Shown: positions 13,001-24,409 of the stretch, in pieces
Layout of the letters: every line of letters starts with the position of its first letter
Numbering within the stretch: position 1 is the first letter of the stretch
NCBI RefSeq assembly: GCF_000004195.4
Contig: NC_030678.2
Span: 85,658,904 to 85,722,903, forward strand
Origin: Xenopus tropicalis
Lineage: Eukaryota > Chordata > Amphibia > Anura > Pipidae
Length of the DNA: 64,000 nt
Reading direction: 5' to 3'
The notes under the pieces: generated by a model
Told to the model about the DNA's origin: nothing
The model's input: only the letters and a program-made list of their open reading frames with translations
Database searches by the model: none
Translations under genes and position numbers: made by a program

Positions 13001-15890
13001 TGAACATTATTTTATTTATAGAAGATCATATCGGCACGTACCCAAGAGGAAAATACCTTGTCTAGTACAGGGGATGTAACTGGATGATAAGAAGGTAGAG
13101 AAAACGATACAATATTACTTTGAGTGTGCAGCTTGGAAGCATCTGCACAACCTCCTTGTAATACTAATAACTACAGCACATATACCTTTATCGTTTAACA
13201 TTTGTAAATCACAAGAAAAATTGGGAGTTCCATAGAATTAACATTATTCATCAGTGTGCATTTTTGTTTAGTTTAACTATGAGGAAATTTGGTGAAGATT
13301 CCAGAGCTTGCAGTGGTTGGTCCTTTGAGAATAATGTTCAGCATGGTCCTGTTTTAAAGATCTTTATATCCCCTGGTTGTCTATTTTAGTGCTTGTTTCT
13401 GGCTAATATAAACATAGAAACATTCCACTACAGTTTTCACAGTTCCTGTGATGGGTTGCAGTCACTGATCCTTGTTCCACCTTGGCATTCACCTATATAC
13501 AGGATACTGTTACGTCTAATGTATTCAATTTTAATTCCCATACTGCAATGGGTTTTCTCAAACCCGCAGAAGGGCTGGCCAAGGATCCAACACTCCATCA
13601 AAGTTCATAACATTGCAGTTTTTATACTCTCCAACAGTCGACTCCATTTGATAAAGCTGAACTTTTTTTTTTTTTTAGAGGCTTTGTTTTAGAAACCCTG
13701 GCACATATAGCATTATCATAGTAAATCCCAACTCTCTCTGCAACAGTTTACCGAACTAAAACATACAAAGTCCCCTGCTATGAAATATGATCTACTTTAT
13801 CCCCAGCAATGTCCAAAAATCTTCAGACATTGGTTACAGTGTGCAGCACCTCAACTTTCAAAGCAAATCCATTGTTGTTTTATTTACTTAATGTTGGCCT
13901 ATTTAGGAGTAAGCAGGATTTATAACATTTAATCTGAATTAATTGCGACCACATAATTTGTGCATCATTACAATTAATTCATCCTGCGGCAGCAGTTCCC
14001 TAGACACATTCTTTATCTACTCTCTCTTTCCCTGTGTGTGCTGTTCTTTTTTGTTCATTGACTTAGAATGTTTTAAGGTTCTCAAAAAATAAAAAGCAAA
14101 ACAAATTTCCAATAAAGTCTTGATAGTATTTAATTATGCCTTCACAAACATTCTATTATTAAGACTTTTTTTTTCTATTGCCCTACATAGAGATAGAGAG
14201 GTTAAATGAGGGGAAATATACTGTTGGTAGCTCTGAATGTCCATTGATAAAATAAAAACATTCCCTGTGTCGAGTTTAGTTTGCCTTTTGGAAACAGAGA
14301 TGCATTTGAACCGGACAACAAATTGGTTATAAATACAGTTTAACCCTGAACCAAATATTTAGGGGGAAATATTTTGTTTTTTGGCAGTGCACATAAATGT
14401 TAAATTGGCATTGTAGAGCTACTTTTTGTTGTAGGTGTTTGTGTATATAAAACATCTCCCCAGCAGGCTGCTCCAATATGTCATCTATAAACACACTTTC
14501 TTTAGAAATAAAAAAAATGATATATAAATGATAAACTAGAGGAATTTAAGCTTGGGGTAAGTTCATGTTGAACTTAAAGTGGTATTGCACTAATATAGTA
14601 TTTTTCATTTACTGTTACTGTAATAAACTTAAAACCTCGTAGAAAATCCTTTTTTCAATTAAACCTTTCAAAGAAGATGCAAAAAGCATCAGTAGTTGCA
14701 GCATCAGTAGCAGCAGTATATTTTGCTTACAGGTCCCATGTGTATACTAAATAATAAAGATAAAAAATAATCTCATGTGTTAGGCTTACGTATTCATTTA
14801 AATGTATTGGTATTTACATATCCATGAAACATATACTGTATATATATATATATATTATATATTTGGCAAAGTCTGACTTTAAGACCCTATCCCTCGAGAA
14901 TAAACGATTGGCATTAACTCACAATACTAGCACTAGGGTTGTTCTCATGTTGCAGGCCCTGCTGCCAATGTAAGCTCTGTGTTATTTTAAACACCAAAAT
15001 TAGGTATAATGATATTGGTAAGTTGCCGAGAAGTAGATAAAAACTGCCATCGATTGGACCTCAACGGGATGCTGACGCTAACCCATTATGACACTACTTG
15101 TCCTTGGGGGAACAAAGAGATAAATGGCCACCCAAGGTCAAAAAGTGAAGACGGTGGGTAGTTTATATAATGATTAAGAATATGAATCTGAACTATGCTG
15201 GAATGCATAAGACAAAGTTACAGATCTGCTATGTTTAGAAATAGCACAAGTTATCAGAGACTATATAACTCCCGGCGAATATAATACAAGTCAGCAAACA
15301 GAGCGCGTATCAGATCGTATGACTGAGACTTCTCACAACAAAAGGGCACAAATGCTTTCCGTTAGCAGAGATATCAAATACACAATAAGACTGGTAAAAC
15401 ATCACAAACTGTTTCATATTTAAAAAGACAAACGTGATCCATTCATGTAAAAAAAAAAACACTTTTCTGTACAATGCACCTTTTCTATAACTAGCATTCT
15501 AGTGCAACCAACTTCCAAAGGTGCTTCAGTGCTTTTTTTTTTTTTTTGCAACTGCCAACCTGCAGACACCAATAAATAGATTGATAAGGAGTATCTGATT
15601 TTAGCTCTTTGTCCTTAGGGGCAAGAGAATTAAAACTCTGCAGCAGAGCAGGGGGTGAGGTAAGGTGGCTGCAAGCTTGGGTCACTAGAATACATTTTGC
15701 AGGGCAAGGTGCAGGTTGGTTTGTCCTTAAGCATCATTTTGGGTCTGGCTGCTCAGGTCCATAACCATATTCACTTAGAGAGGCAACCCTTTCACCACCA
15801 GAGGGGACAGCAACACTTTTAAGGATGCAGCTGCACCCGTGACAGTTAAGGGACGCTATGGTATGACAGATAGACAGAATGGCATGCAGG
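10020..15890. other. Intron sequence before exon 1, mostly unique, no gene seen
   Basis: Contains a TA tract at 14838-14862 and poly-T runs at 13660-13676 and 15531-15547. Open frames up to 115 codons (for example 12427-12774) carry no recognised motif. The block at about 13925-14060 looks compositionally like conserved noncoding DNA (see findings). Confidence 0.5.
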
Positions 15891-15896
15891 ACTTAC
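15891..15896 (-). other. grik3: 5' splice donor of grik3 intron 1
   Basis: On the minus strand the exon ends ...ATAG and the intron begins GTAAGT, a perfect consensus donor. It follows the first base of the second Gly codon of the RIGG motif expected in kainate receptors, so the intron is phase 1. Confidence 0.8.
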
Positions 15897-16011
15897 CTAT
15901 ACGAATAACATGTGGCATTCCTTGACAGCTCTGAAGCCAGAAAATGTAGCAGAACCATACTGCCCAGTATTGTAAAACCATACGCCACAAAGAGAGCCAG
16001 TAATGTGTCAT
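15897..16011 (-). CDS. grik3: Coding exon 1 of grik3 (kainate receptor GluK3), signal peptide exon
   Basis: The minus strand reads ATG at 16011-16009 and stays open for 38 codons plus one base to a consensus donor (G|GTAAGT). The peptide starts MTHYWLSLW, has a Trp/Leu/Phe-rich hydrophobic stretch (residues 8-27) typical of a signal peptide, and ends GMPHVIRIG. From memory, vertebrate GluK3 has an N-terminus of the same length to this point, with YWA at 15-17, FW at 24-25 and an identical GMPHVIRIG; GluK1 and GluK2 differ (VLRIG, VLRFG). GluK3 is a glutamate-gated cation channel subunit of the neuronal plasma membrane, and this exon encodes its ER-targeting signal and the first residues of the mature amino-terminal domain. 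Start choice: an in-frame TAA lies 11 codons upstream (16044-16042) with no intervening in-frame ATG, and the -3 base is A. The exon ends in phase 1. The family call is inference from a short but specific match. Confidence 0.85.
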
Positions 16012-16700
16012 TGTTAGGACCAAAATCCCCCCAAAGTTAAGTTAATATGGAATTCCCTGGGACTTCCTTTGCTGTTTTAAGATTCCAATAATAGCCCAAG
16101 ATAGTCACAGCTGAATGCCTCTGCACTGCACATGTTAGCAGACTCTCCCCAAGCCCGTGCAGATGAAATCAAAGGTTAAGATGATATTGCCACTAACAAC
16201 ACATAGGTTTTTCTATTTAGCTGTGTTCCAGCGATCTCTGCTGCTCCCAGTCCCATTCACCTGCTGGAGACTAGATGCTTACATGCAGTCCTCATTGATG
16301 CTATCAACTGGTCTTTAGCAAAGCTGTGGAGTGGAATCCCAGACATAAGAAATCAGGAGCTCTCTGGGGTATAGAGAGAAAGAAAAACAGATGCAGAAGC
16401 CATTCTGCAGACAAAGAGTGAAAAAATATAGACAGATATATTTCTCCCTTCTGTGGCCTCACAGATTTTGTAGAAGTGAGAGTGTTGGAGTGACAAAGGC
16501 AGACGCACTCAGGCAGGCTGCCTGCTCCACATGCAAAGCAGCTCCCATCTCATGACTGTGATTTGTTCAGTGGGTGAATACAATTCATTCCACTTCTCTA
16601 TAGTCTTAGGGGTGGAGGGTGAACTGCAAATGTAGATAAACAAGAGAGTGATGCTGGATTACAAATTAATCCTATACATTTAAAATAAGGGTTTCAGCGG
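16012..16700 (-). promoter_or_regulatory. grik3: grik3 5' UTR and proximal promoter area
   Basis: The sequence upstream of the ATG on the minus strand shows no recognisable repeat for about 650 bp and is richer in GC and CpG-free blocks than the flanks, as expected for a 5' UTR and promoter. No clear TATA box is seen. On the plus strand there is a GGGGGTGTGG (CACCC/KLF-type) site near 16866 and an E-box repeat, CAGCTGCAGCTC, near 16978, just beyond this area. A poly-A run (poly-T on plus, about 16733-16746) marks a likely outer limit. The transcription start cannot be fixed from sequence alone. Confidence 0.45.
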
Positions 16701-19000
16701 AATTCAAAGAAACGACTTCCAACCCCCCTTTCTTTTTTTTTTTTTTAAAAAGCTGCTCCTCTTGAGCGGTTATCGCGGCAGATCTTGCTGGGCATTAAAA
16801 CTACGGTTTGCTGGTTTGTGTGGCACATGCATGTGCAATGCCAATAGTGCTCTGAGGGTGTAAGAGGGGGTGTGGTTATTAGGGAAGAGGCTTCTGATAC
16901 TGCAGGATCTTTTTTCTCCTTGACTTGGCAATTGGCACCACCTCAGCCCTTGTTAACCTCTTGTGTGTAGAAAGGTCAGCTGCAGCTCAAAAAGGTTAAG
17001 CACTAAATCTGGGGAAGATTCTTAGTTTCAAAAGATGATAGACTGCACCAAGACATTCAATAAAGGATTTTAAAAATAAATAAAAGTGGCAAATTTGAGT
17101 AACTTACACAAGCTGATTCTCTATTACAAAGCCCTTTATTAACCCTCTCTAATAGCCAAATTTAATTAAATATCCTTATGATAACAACCTGTATTATCTA
17201 TTCTTATGGGCAACTGGAGACCCCAGATGTTGCCAAATGCTGCCAGGGGCTGCTGGGAATTGTAGTCTAACTACATTTGGAAGGCTACTGGTTGCTCTTT
17301 TTTTATTCACATCCAGTATAATTTATTCCACCCTGACATTGTGCTGCAGTTGTACCATTTAATAAACAGCTGGCAGTAGAATGAAAAGTGAAACCGCAGG
17401 GATTTCTATTACAGCTACACAAACAAGCATACTTACAGGAGAAAGGATCAGGCAGCACTGGCAAATATTATCTAAAGTTACTAAAACAATCCCAGAAAAT
17501 ACATGTCACTTCTTTTTAGACATGACAATAAGAATATATTTTTTGCCTGTTGGTGTTATAAGCCACAATGTTTTCCTGTTCACAATCAGTTCATTACATT
17601 TATAAGGGATCTTAACCTTCCCCATGGTGGTCTGTTTCACCATACAGGTTAATGGTCTTAAGCTGCTTATTTACAGAAAGGTGCACTGTTTGGCAAGTTA
17701 CCTAAATGAGCAGATCTTTGTCCAAATTGACTACCCTGAAGGGGAGGTTCCCAGTGATACAGAGATGCCAGGAGGTTTCCCCTATTAGTATACAGCAGGG
17801 TGAGCAATTTTAGCTCCACAGAGTTTCCCTCATGGAGGAGGGATCTGATGAAGGGAAGGCCCCAGTAGCCTGACAAATCAGGGGGGAGAGGGAACCTGTG
17901 CACATACAAGACCTTCAAAATTAAATTTGGTGCAACTGGAAGTGCAAGGAGCTTTTTTTTAGATGCAAGAACATTTAAGGAATTGCATTGATAAAAAAAA
18001 CATTTGCATCCATACCCTTAATGCTGCATTAGTAAAGGTTCCTTTATAGGCAATCAAGGGCCCGTGCCTATAAAGTGGCAGCTTTAGGGGAGTTGTCCTC
18101 AGGTGCCTAAATAATCAATACATTGTTTTAAAAACAATAAAAAAAAACTCCCCAAGTGGGAGGCATAAGAGCAGCTCACCTGGCAATGTTTGCTTGACGT
18201 GACATCACGTATGATGGAAGTGACATCAAGCACAGCCATGTACATAATGTCACTTCTGCAAGCCGGGGAGCACAGTTAGGTCTGGAGTCTAGTGTGGCAC
18301 CAGACCTAAATACAGCTAATAACTCCTTTTATAACACCTTTTCCAAAGCCTCTGCCTGCGAGATCATTGTTTGTATAAAATAGTTTAACCCCTTTTCTAA
18401 CCCACAGTGAGGGCCTTCTGGGTATCCTATATTCTATTGTAGTTAATGTTCACAAAGAAATCACTTCCTCTAATACAGGAGATGTGTAATCCCTGACACT
18501 TGAGCCATGCCAGGAGAATGATAGCTTGTAATGTATTTGGAGTATTTTCCTGTTATGTCCCCACAGGAAACAATAATACCTGCAAGAAGCAGTTACTGTT
18601 GTATTTCCAGGCAACGCTTGTCTGAGAAGTGGCTGCACAAGTGCTAGCAGGCGATTCACATGGAAGTCAGTAGAGGCAGTTTAGGCACATATTTGGGCTA
18701 CTTCTAAAAGTTACATTTAAATCACTTGAAATCTTTTATAAACAATCCTAAATCTGTTTTTTGTTTTACAGCTGTAAGAACTTCATATTGTTTCAAAATA
18801 TTATTTTGACAAGGGCATATCCAGTGTTACGTCTCCCTTTTTGCCATATAGTTATATTGAAACATATAAATAATCTTTTATGATATTGAACCCTTGAGTT
18901 TTAAAATAAAGACTTCTTTTATCAATCTTCATACTGCTGGCACTGACACAGTTAAAAGTGGCAACCTGTAAAATGTAATAAAAATAATATTTCCCTCATG
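16700..19000. other. Upstream flank of grik3 with small repeat fragments
   Basis: At 17205-17300 there is a fragment with GGGCTGCTGGGAATTGTAGT, a motif of a common frog interspersed repeat. At 18040-18320 a GC-richer patch has several TGACRTCA/TGACATCA-like words, also seen in interspersed repeats. No gene recognised. Confidence 0.45.
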
Positions 19001-19009
19001 CACAGACCA

Positions 19010-19210
19010 GAACTGACAGTTTCTGGTGATGATGTTTTGGCCACCGCAGCGTGAAACTTTTCAATTAAACTGTCAGCTCAGCAGAGGGTGTCCTCAGAGA
19101 GATATCTCGGCTCAACCCATTCCACATCAACTTTGTGAGAGGATGGGGCAGGGGTACTGATTGGCTGAGGCAGCTCACAGGGGATATAAGGGCAGCTATT
19201 TATACATAGT
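19010..19210 (+). promoter_or_regulatory. Promoter-like or conserved-noncoding-like patch
   Basis: Unique, GC-balanced sequence carrying on the plus strand an inverted CCAAT box (CTGATTGGCTGA, 19157-19168), then GGGGATATAAGGGC (about 19180) and CTATTTATA (about 19196). The order and spacing would suit a core promoter with a start near 19210-19220. The downstream DNA is a (GATA)n tract with no recognisable exon, so the role is speculative. Confidence 0.25.
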
Positions 19211-19365
19211 ACATCCATGCTTTAGTGTATCAGTGTGGATAGAAAGATCTGGAAAATACTGTACGTACAGAGAGGTTTATAGATTTGGAGGGAGATAAAG
19301 GTCAGACAGATCTGGCAGACAGACAGGCAGAGAGGTAAAGATGATATGATGGATTGAGCTGATGG

Positions 19366-19381
19366 ATATAGATAGATGATA

Positions 19382-19467
<86 letters not shown>

Positions 19468-19540
19468 GATAGATGATAGATAGATAGATAGATAGATAGA
19501 TGATAAATAGATAGATGGATAGATAGATAGATAGATTATA
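19366..19540. repeat. (GATA)n tetranucleotide tract
   Basis: About 40 GATA units, uninterrupted from 19383 to about 19467, then with GATGATA variants. The 132- and 103-codon minus-strand frames over it (YLSIYLS repeats) are artefacts of the repeat. Confidence 0.95.
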
Positions 19541-19815
19541 GGAATGATAGAAGAGAAATAAGAAGAAACTTTTACTTTCTGATTGCATATGCTACATTTC
19601 TGAGAAAATAAAAGTAGCAATACATGTAGAACGCCCTCGATTACCAGTTAATGTACCTCTGGCAAGATAAGGGTGCCTCTTCCCATGCTAGTTATTGGTT
19701 CAAGCAGCCACATGTAATTGATTTTTCTGAGAAACAGATATGAAATGAGATGCTTTAACTTGATGGAAAAAAGAATTGTAGGGAAACAAAAAAGTGTAAA
19801 AATAGGTAAACATAA

Positions 19816-20195
19816 ACACAAGAGACAGAGAAAATGGTTTCAGTGTTACAGCCCTAGTGAAAGTTGTAAATGAAGGTAGCACCTTTGTGGGAGCTATAGG
19901 TTACTAGCAACTATAGCGCTTGTTGCTGATGCTGCTATAGAGAAGAAGCCCTTACTATTGACCATTTTTTGTTTGCACTTTGTACTCCCCTCACCACTCC
20001 ATGAAACACGAGAGACAGAGAAAATGGTTTCAGTGTTACAGTCCTAGTGAAAGTCGTAAATGAAGGTAGCACCTTTGTGGGAGCTATAAGTTACTAGCAA
20101 CTATAGTGCTTGTTGCAGATGCTGCTATAGAGAAGAAACCCTTACTATTGACCATTTTTATTTACACTGTGTACTCCCCCCCCACCCCTCCATGA
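19816..20195 (+). repeat. Two-copy tandem duplication, 190-bp unit
   Basis: The block starting GAGACAGAGAAAATGGTTTC in copy 1 returns 190 bp later. Both copies contain GAAGGTAGCACCTTTGTGGG and ACCCTT/GCCCTTACTATTGACC. They differ at only a handful of bases and by a C-run expansion at the end. Unique sequence elsewhere, so a local duplication. Confidence 0.9.
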
Positions 20196-20199
20196 TCAA

Positions 20200-22320
20200 T
20201 GAGCCCTGAAGAATTAATAATGTAGTTAGTCCTTTTATTGATGAACCAAGACACATTAAACTTTTATCTATCTATAGCACACCACTATGCATGTATCCCT
20301 ATAGTATCACCCCACAACATTTTCTACTACATGCTGTATTTAATTCTACTTCTGTCTCTTCATCCATGCATATTTATAAATATCTTTTGGTTCCAGTAAG
20401 TCCTTTTAAGAGAAGGCACCTGGCTCTCGTTTCATTAGATGCTATTTAAGAGCTTGATTAAAACATTGCAGAAGTCCTCTTTTTACTGCCTGTATATATA
20501 GTTTCCTAAAACATTCTTCCATCCTCTTGTCTTCTCATCCTGTTCCAAAGAACTTTCAGAATCTAACAAAGGTATCCGGTATTATTTTCCTGGAAAGCTA
20601 TTCTAGTTTGCATTTAGCCTTCCCTTATTCCATTCATATTTCTTGCCATCCTGCTGCTGACAGCCCCTGGCCTTCTGCTCAAAGTGCTACTAATCTGTGG
20701 AACATCTTCATAAAATTAGTATAGGACTTTTCCCATTAACCTGAATTTATAGTTCAAACTCCGGAAGGGAGATAGAAAAAAATAGCTTTATCAGCTCACA
20801 TTTTACTTATTTTAATGATTTCTTCTTTTTTCCCCATCATTTTTGCAATAAAGAAAAGTATAATGAGTGTGTTTCATGAGCAGTGCTAAATTAATGCATA
20901 CTTTAACTGTTTTCTCTTCAGTTCCAGACCTGGCCACCTTCATTTTAGATTTCTGCTTGCGCTAAAAAGACCCTTGCCCTAATATCTAGCAGGAAAGGCA
21001 AGAAGCCTTCAGCTATGTAATTTGTCCCGTGATAAACATTTATTGCAAGTTTGCTAATAACAAGTATTTGAATTGAACAAAATACATGCAGTCTATTTCC
21101 ATTTATCTATTTGTCTGTCTTTTTATATATGTAGAAATCACAATCACAAGATGCAAAGGTTTAGTCCATTCAGATAGAGAAAGTTCACTTCAATCTGTAT
21201 GTAGTAAGTCCTGCATTTGTCAGAATTGCATACAGAGTGGGCAGGAGATGAACAGCACATGGGCATCCTCTGGTATGCCCTTTAGAGAAACAAAATGGGC
21301 AGGGCTGGGGGAAGCATGCACTGGGGAAAGCAATGGGGGCAGATTATAACAAGCGATACTTTGGCTGCTTCCTTGATGGCCCGAACTGGTGAAACGTTGA
21401 ACCCCTTAGAACTCCAGAACTTCTATAGCCCTGGCAATGATGCAAACTGCAAGGCACACAGTTATAAGAGAAACTGGAGTTAGTACCTGCCCTAAAGACG
21501 TGTTACTTTCCCTTTCCATACTGTACCACACACGCAGTTGATTTGTACATACAGTATTATATCACATATTTATGCCATGTCTAATGCTGGGTGCCCTGGA
21601 CATATAACTAATATCTTCACAAAGTCCAGGTGGTAGATTAAAATTATAACAAAGGAAATCCATACTTAAGGTATATACACTTTTGTTAATGGAGACGTGG
21701 TTGCATATATGTCATTTATGTGCAAGGTATGTGTGTAAGGCAAATTAGGCATTCTTATGAGGTGTTCTGAGGTGTATAGTTTAGAATATATCTTTATAAA
21801 TAGGCTACTAAGTTAGAGACCCATGCTGGTCTCACTCACTGAATTTACACTGAGTGCCACATTTACAGTAGTAACACTGAAGACAAACCAGCAATTAGAT
21901 CTGAACAGTTACCTACAAGTTAGAAAGCAAAACACATGTAGGTAACTGACAGCATACCGTATAATCAACTGTTCATTGAAAACCCATCCCTGTTGGGTAC
22001 CAGCTGGGACCCAATCTACTACAGGACGCTAAACTGAATGAGTACATAACTAAGCTAGAAAAAAGATGATTATTTTTGTGTTGCATATCTTTGTAAGCTC
22101 CAAAAACATTAATAGAAAACAGAAATCAGGTAATTATACATTCTTTTTCAAGACTCATCTGCAGAAATCATGCTGTAGAATATTAAATGACTCAGAGTCT
22201 GCCTATACAATAAAGAAGCTTCTGCACACACACAACTAAATATCATGTCATGGTACAAGTCAAGACATACTATTTGGCCATATGTTTTTATGCTGTTTAT
22301 GTATGTGTTCGGCAATAGAG
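20200..22320. other. Unique intergenic sequence, no gene seen
   Basis: Open frames up to 87 codons (for example 21086-21349) have no recognised domain. The 21830-21960 stretch contains CAGCAATTAGATCTGAACAG, the core of the palindromic MITE seen at 47813 and 63118, in degenerate form. Confidence 0.5.
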
Positions 22321-22330
22321 GTAAATTTTC

Positions 22331-22350
22331 TATATATATATATATATATA

Positions 22351-22446
<96 letters not shown>
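22331..22446. repeat. Long (TA)n compound microsatellite
   Basis: TA units interrupted by TGTG and CACACATATACAG. Complementary interruptions make it a potential cruciform. The IYIYIY open frames on both strands are artefacts. Confidence 0.95.
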
Positions 22447-22449
<3 letters not shown>

Positions 22450-22882
22450 CACAAATATGTTCAATAAATGTGACATATCTGCATCAATTCTATTTATTCA
22501 ATCTCGTATTGCCACTGAATTTATTCTATCACAGTACGCTACTGTGATATTTTGCAATAAGAGATTCCTAAGTCATGACTGCCCTCTACTGAAATACACG
22601 TAGCTCTCAGCTAATGAACACTTTGCATTAATGCATCGAAAAATGAGATTCCCAAAGGGGTTTCAGCATTTGACTGAATTTAGATTACAACATTTATCTT
22701 GAACATTTACTGTTTTGCCATGATTATAGCTCTGTCGTTTTCAATAGGATGAACAGGTTATTATATTCGGCCCCATTGTTTCTTGAAAGAATTTAGCAAG
22801 GGGTTTGAAATCTTATCTCTCTTTTGGACAATACAGGGGGATTGAGCTACTAAATAAAGATTAGAGGCACACAAAACACTTT

Positions 22883-23090
22883 AGGGCTCTGGCACACGGG
22901 GGAGATTAGTCGTCCGCGACAAAACTCCCTGTTCGCGGGCGACTAATCTCCCCGAGTTGCCATGACCCGCCATCCCGCCGGCGAACATGTAAGTAGTCGG
23001 CGGGATGGCACACGCGGCAGTGCGATTTCCCGAAATCGCCGAAAAAGACTCGCGAGTGCGAATAAAACTCTCCCAAGTTTCCAACTAATA
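22883..23090 (+). mobile_element. GC-rich palindromic MITE, one end lost
   Basis: Begins GGGCTCTGGCACACGGGGG, then contains nested inverted repeats: GGGGAGATTAGTCG pairing with CGACTAATCTCCCC, and GCCATCCCGCCGGC pairing with GCCGGCGGGATGGC. I recognise this type as a frequent Xenopus element. The terminal repeat on the right side (CGTGTGCCAG) is missing. Its minus-strand frames are not genes. Confidence 0.7.
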
Positions 23091-23429
23091 GCACCAATAC
23101 TAAGGTATTAAATATAAGAGGTCATTTACTATTGACCAGGGTCTTGTGGTGAAGGCCAGTCGAGTCCATGCAAGGGGTCACTTATTAATCAGAAGAAGAA
23201 GTGCAAAATATAAATATAAAGGTGGACTAACTTGGGGTTTTCACTTGTATTCCTATTTGTTGATTGAGTCAGGCGAGTATTATACAGGACTGTTTTGCCC
23301 ATGAAATAGTCATACAAAGGTTTCTCATGTAAGGTAATGGCAAAATAAATGCTTCAAAAGATTCAGCTTGGGAAAAAGTAGTGAAACATACTGCTATTAA
23401 TGCCAGATTCTTATTGTCTTTGCCTAGTA

Positions 23430-23742
23430 CAGGTATAGGATCGATTATGCATAATGCTTGGGATATGGGTTTTTTTCTGGATAAGGGACCTTTTTGTTAT
23501 TTGGACCACGATACCTTCAATAAAATAATTTAAAAATTATATAAACCCAAAAGGATTGTTTTGTCACCAATATTGATTTATGCAGCTTAGATGGGATCAA
23601 GCTACTGTTATTATTACAGAGAAAAAGGAAATCATTTTCAAAAAGTAGAATTATTTTATTAAAATGGGCTTTATGGGAGATAGCCCTCCATAATTTGGAG
23701 CTTTGTGGGTAATGGGTTTCTGAATAAGGGATCCCACACCTT
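23430..23742 (+). mobile_element. CAGGTATAGGA palindromic MITE, diverged copy
   Basis: Starts CAGGTATAGGATC after TA and ends GGGATCCCACACCTT. Internal GAGAAAAAGGAAATCATTTTC and ATGGGAGATAGCC match the copies at 29451 and 53156. The right end is mutated. Confidence 0.8.
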
Positions 23743-24059
23743 TAATATAGGGTTTTATTGCAAACTTTATATAGTTTCTATAGGGGTAATTTGACTACAA
23801 TTGTAATGTGTAAAAGTGCAATTTTGAACAAAATGTTCTATTTGTTTCTCCACAATGCAGCATTCCCAGTAAATATTGGGCAGGATCAGTAGCCAAAACC
23901 TACTCCCTTCCTAACTCGCATCTTTCCCCCCTACAGTCTATATTAAATACTGCTGCCAGAATTCTCCTCCTCTCATCCAGGAGAGTTCATGCCCTTCCCC
24001 TGCTAAAGTCCTTATCGTGGCTTCCTGTTTAACAAAGAATATCTTACAAACTCCTTCTC

Positions 24060-24409
24060 TTAAAGGAGAAGTCACTTGGGGGTGCCAAAATGTTAAGCTT
24101 ACCTTGCACCCCGGGCTGGTGACCCTGTTCGGAGAAAACCGGACCTGTAGTGAGCGCTTCTTCCTTCCGTGTTCGATCTGCCGGCAAAATCCCTGGGTTG
24201 GCACATGCACAGTAGAGTGAAAAGCCGACTTTGTTGTTAAAGTTCGGCTTTTCACTCTACTGTACTGCGCTTGCGCAAGCGTGAACACGGAAGAGGAAGC
24301 GCTCGCTACAGGGGAACCAGCCCGGGGTACAAGGTAAGCGATTAAAGTCACTTGGGGGTGCCTAACATTTTGGCACCCCCAAGTGACTTAGCCTTTCCTT
24401 CTCCTTTAA
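24060..24409 (+). mobile_element. T2/Kolobok-type MITE inserted in the LINE reading frame
   Basis: Bounded by TTAA at both ends (24060-24063, 24406-24409). Left end TTAAAGGAGAAG, right end CCTTCTCCTTTAA. The T2 family of Xenopus MITEs is known for TTAAAGG ends and TTAA target duplication. The arms are long inverted repeats (AGTCACTTGGGGGTGCC and complement; CCCCGGGCTGG and complement), and a CpG-rich centre holds GAAAAGCCGACTT and its complement. Removing it with one TTAA leaves the host LINE codons in phase. Confidence 0.9.

Larger units (their letters stand above)
1..15896 (-). other. grik3: Partial first intron of grik3 (runs off the left edge)
   Basis: Everything left of the exon 1 donor should be intron 1 on the minus strand. 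GRIK genes have a very long first intron. I looked for exon 2, which should carry a GIFEY-like start and an NRNRTLLPNTTLTYD-like block, among minus-strand frames here and did not see it. The interval holds only repeats and AT-rich unique sequence. Confidence 0.7.

Noticed and set aside
1..15890. Further grik3 exons
   Set aside because: No minus-strand frame carries the conserved exon 2 blocks, and long first introns are normal in this gene family.
19222..19620. 132- and 103-codon minus-strand frames rich in Ser, Tyr, Leu, Ile
   Set aside because: They are translations of the (GATA)n tract and flanks.
22148..22547. Overlapping frames with long IY repeats on both strands
   Set aside because: Translations of (TA)n; no gene signal outside the repeat.
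23938..24351. 137-codon minus-strand frame
   Set aside because: It runs through a LINE in antisense and into the T2 MITE; explained by GC-rich repeat sequence.
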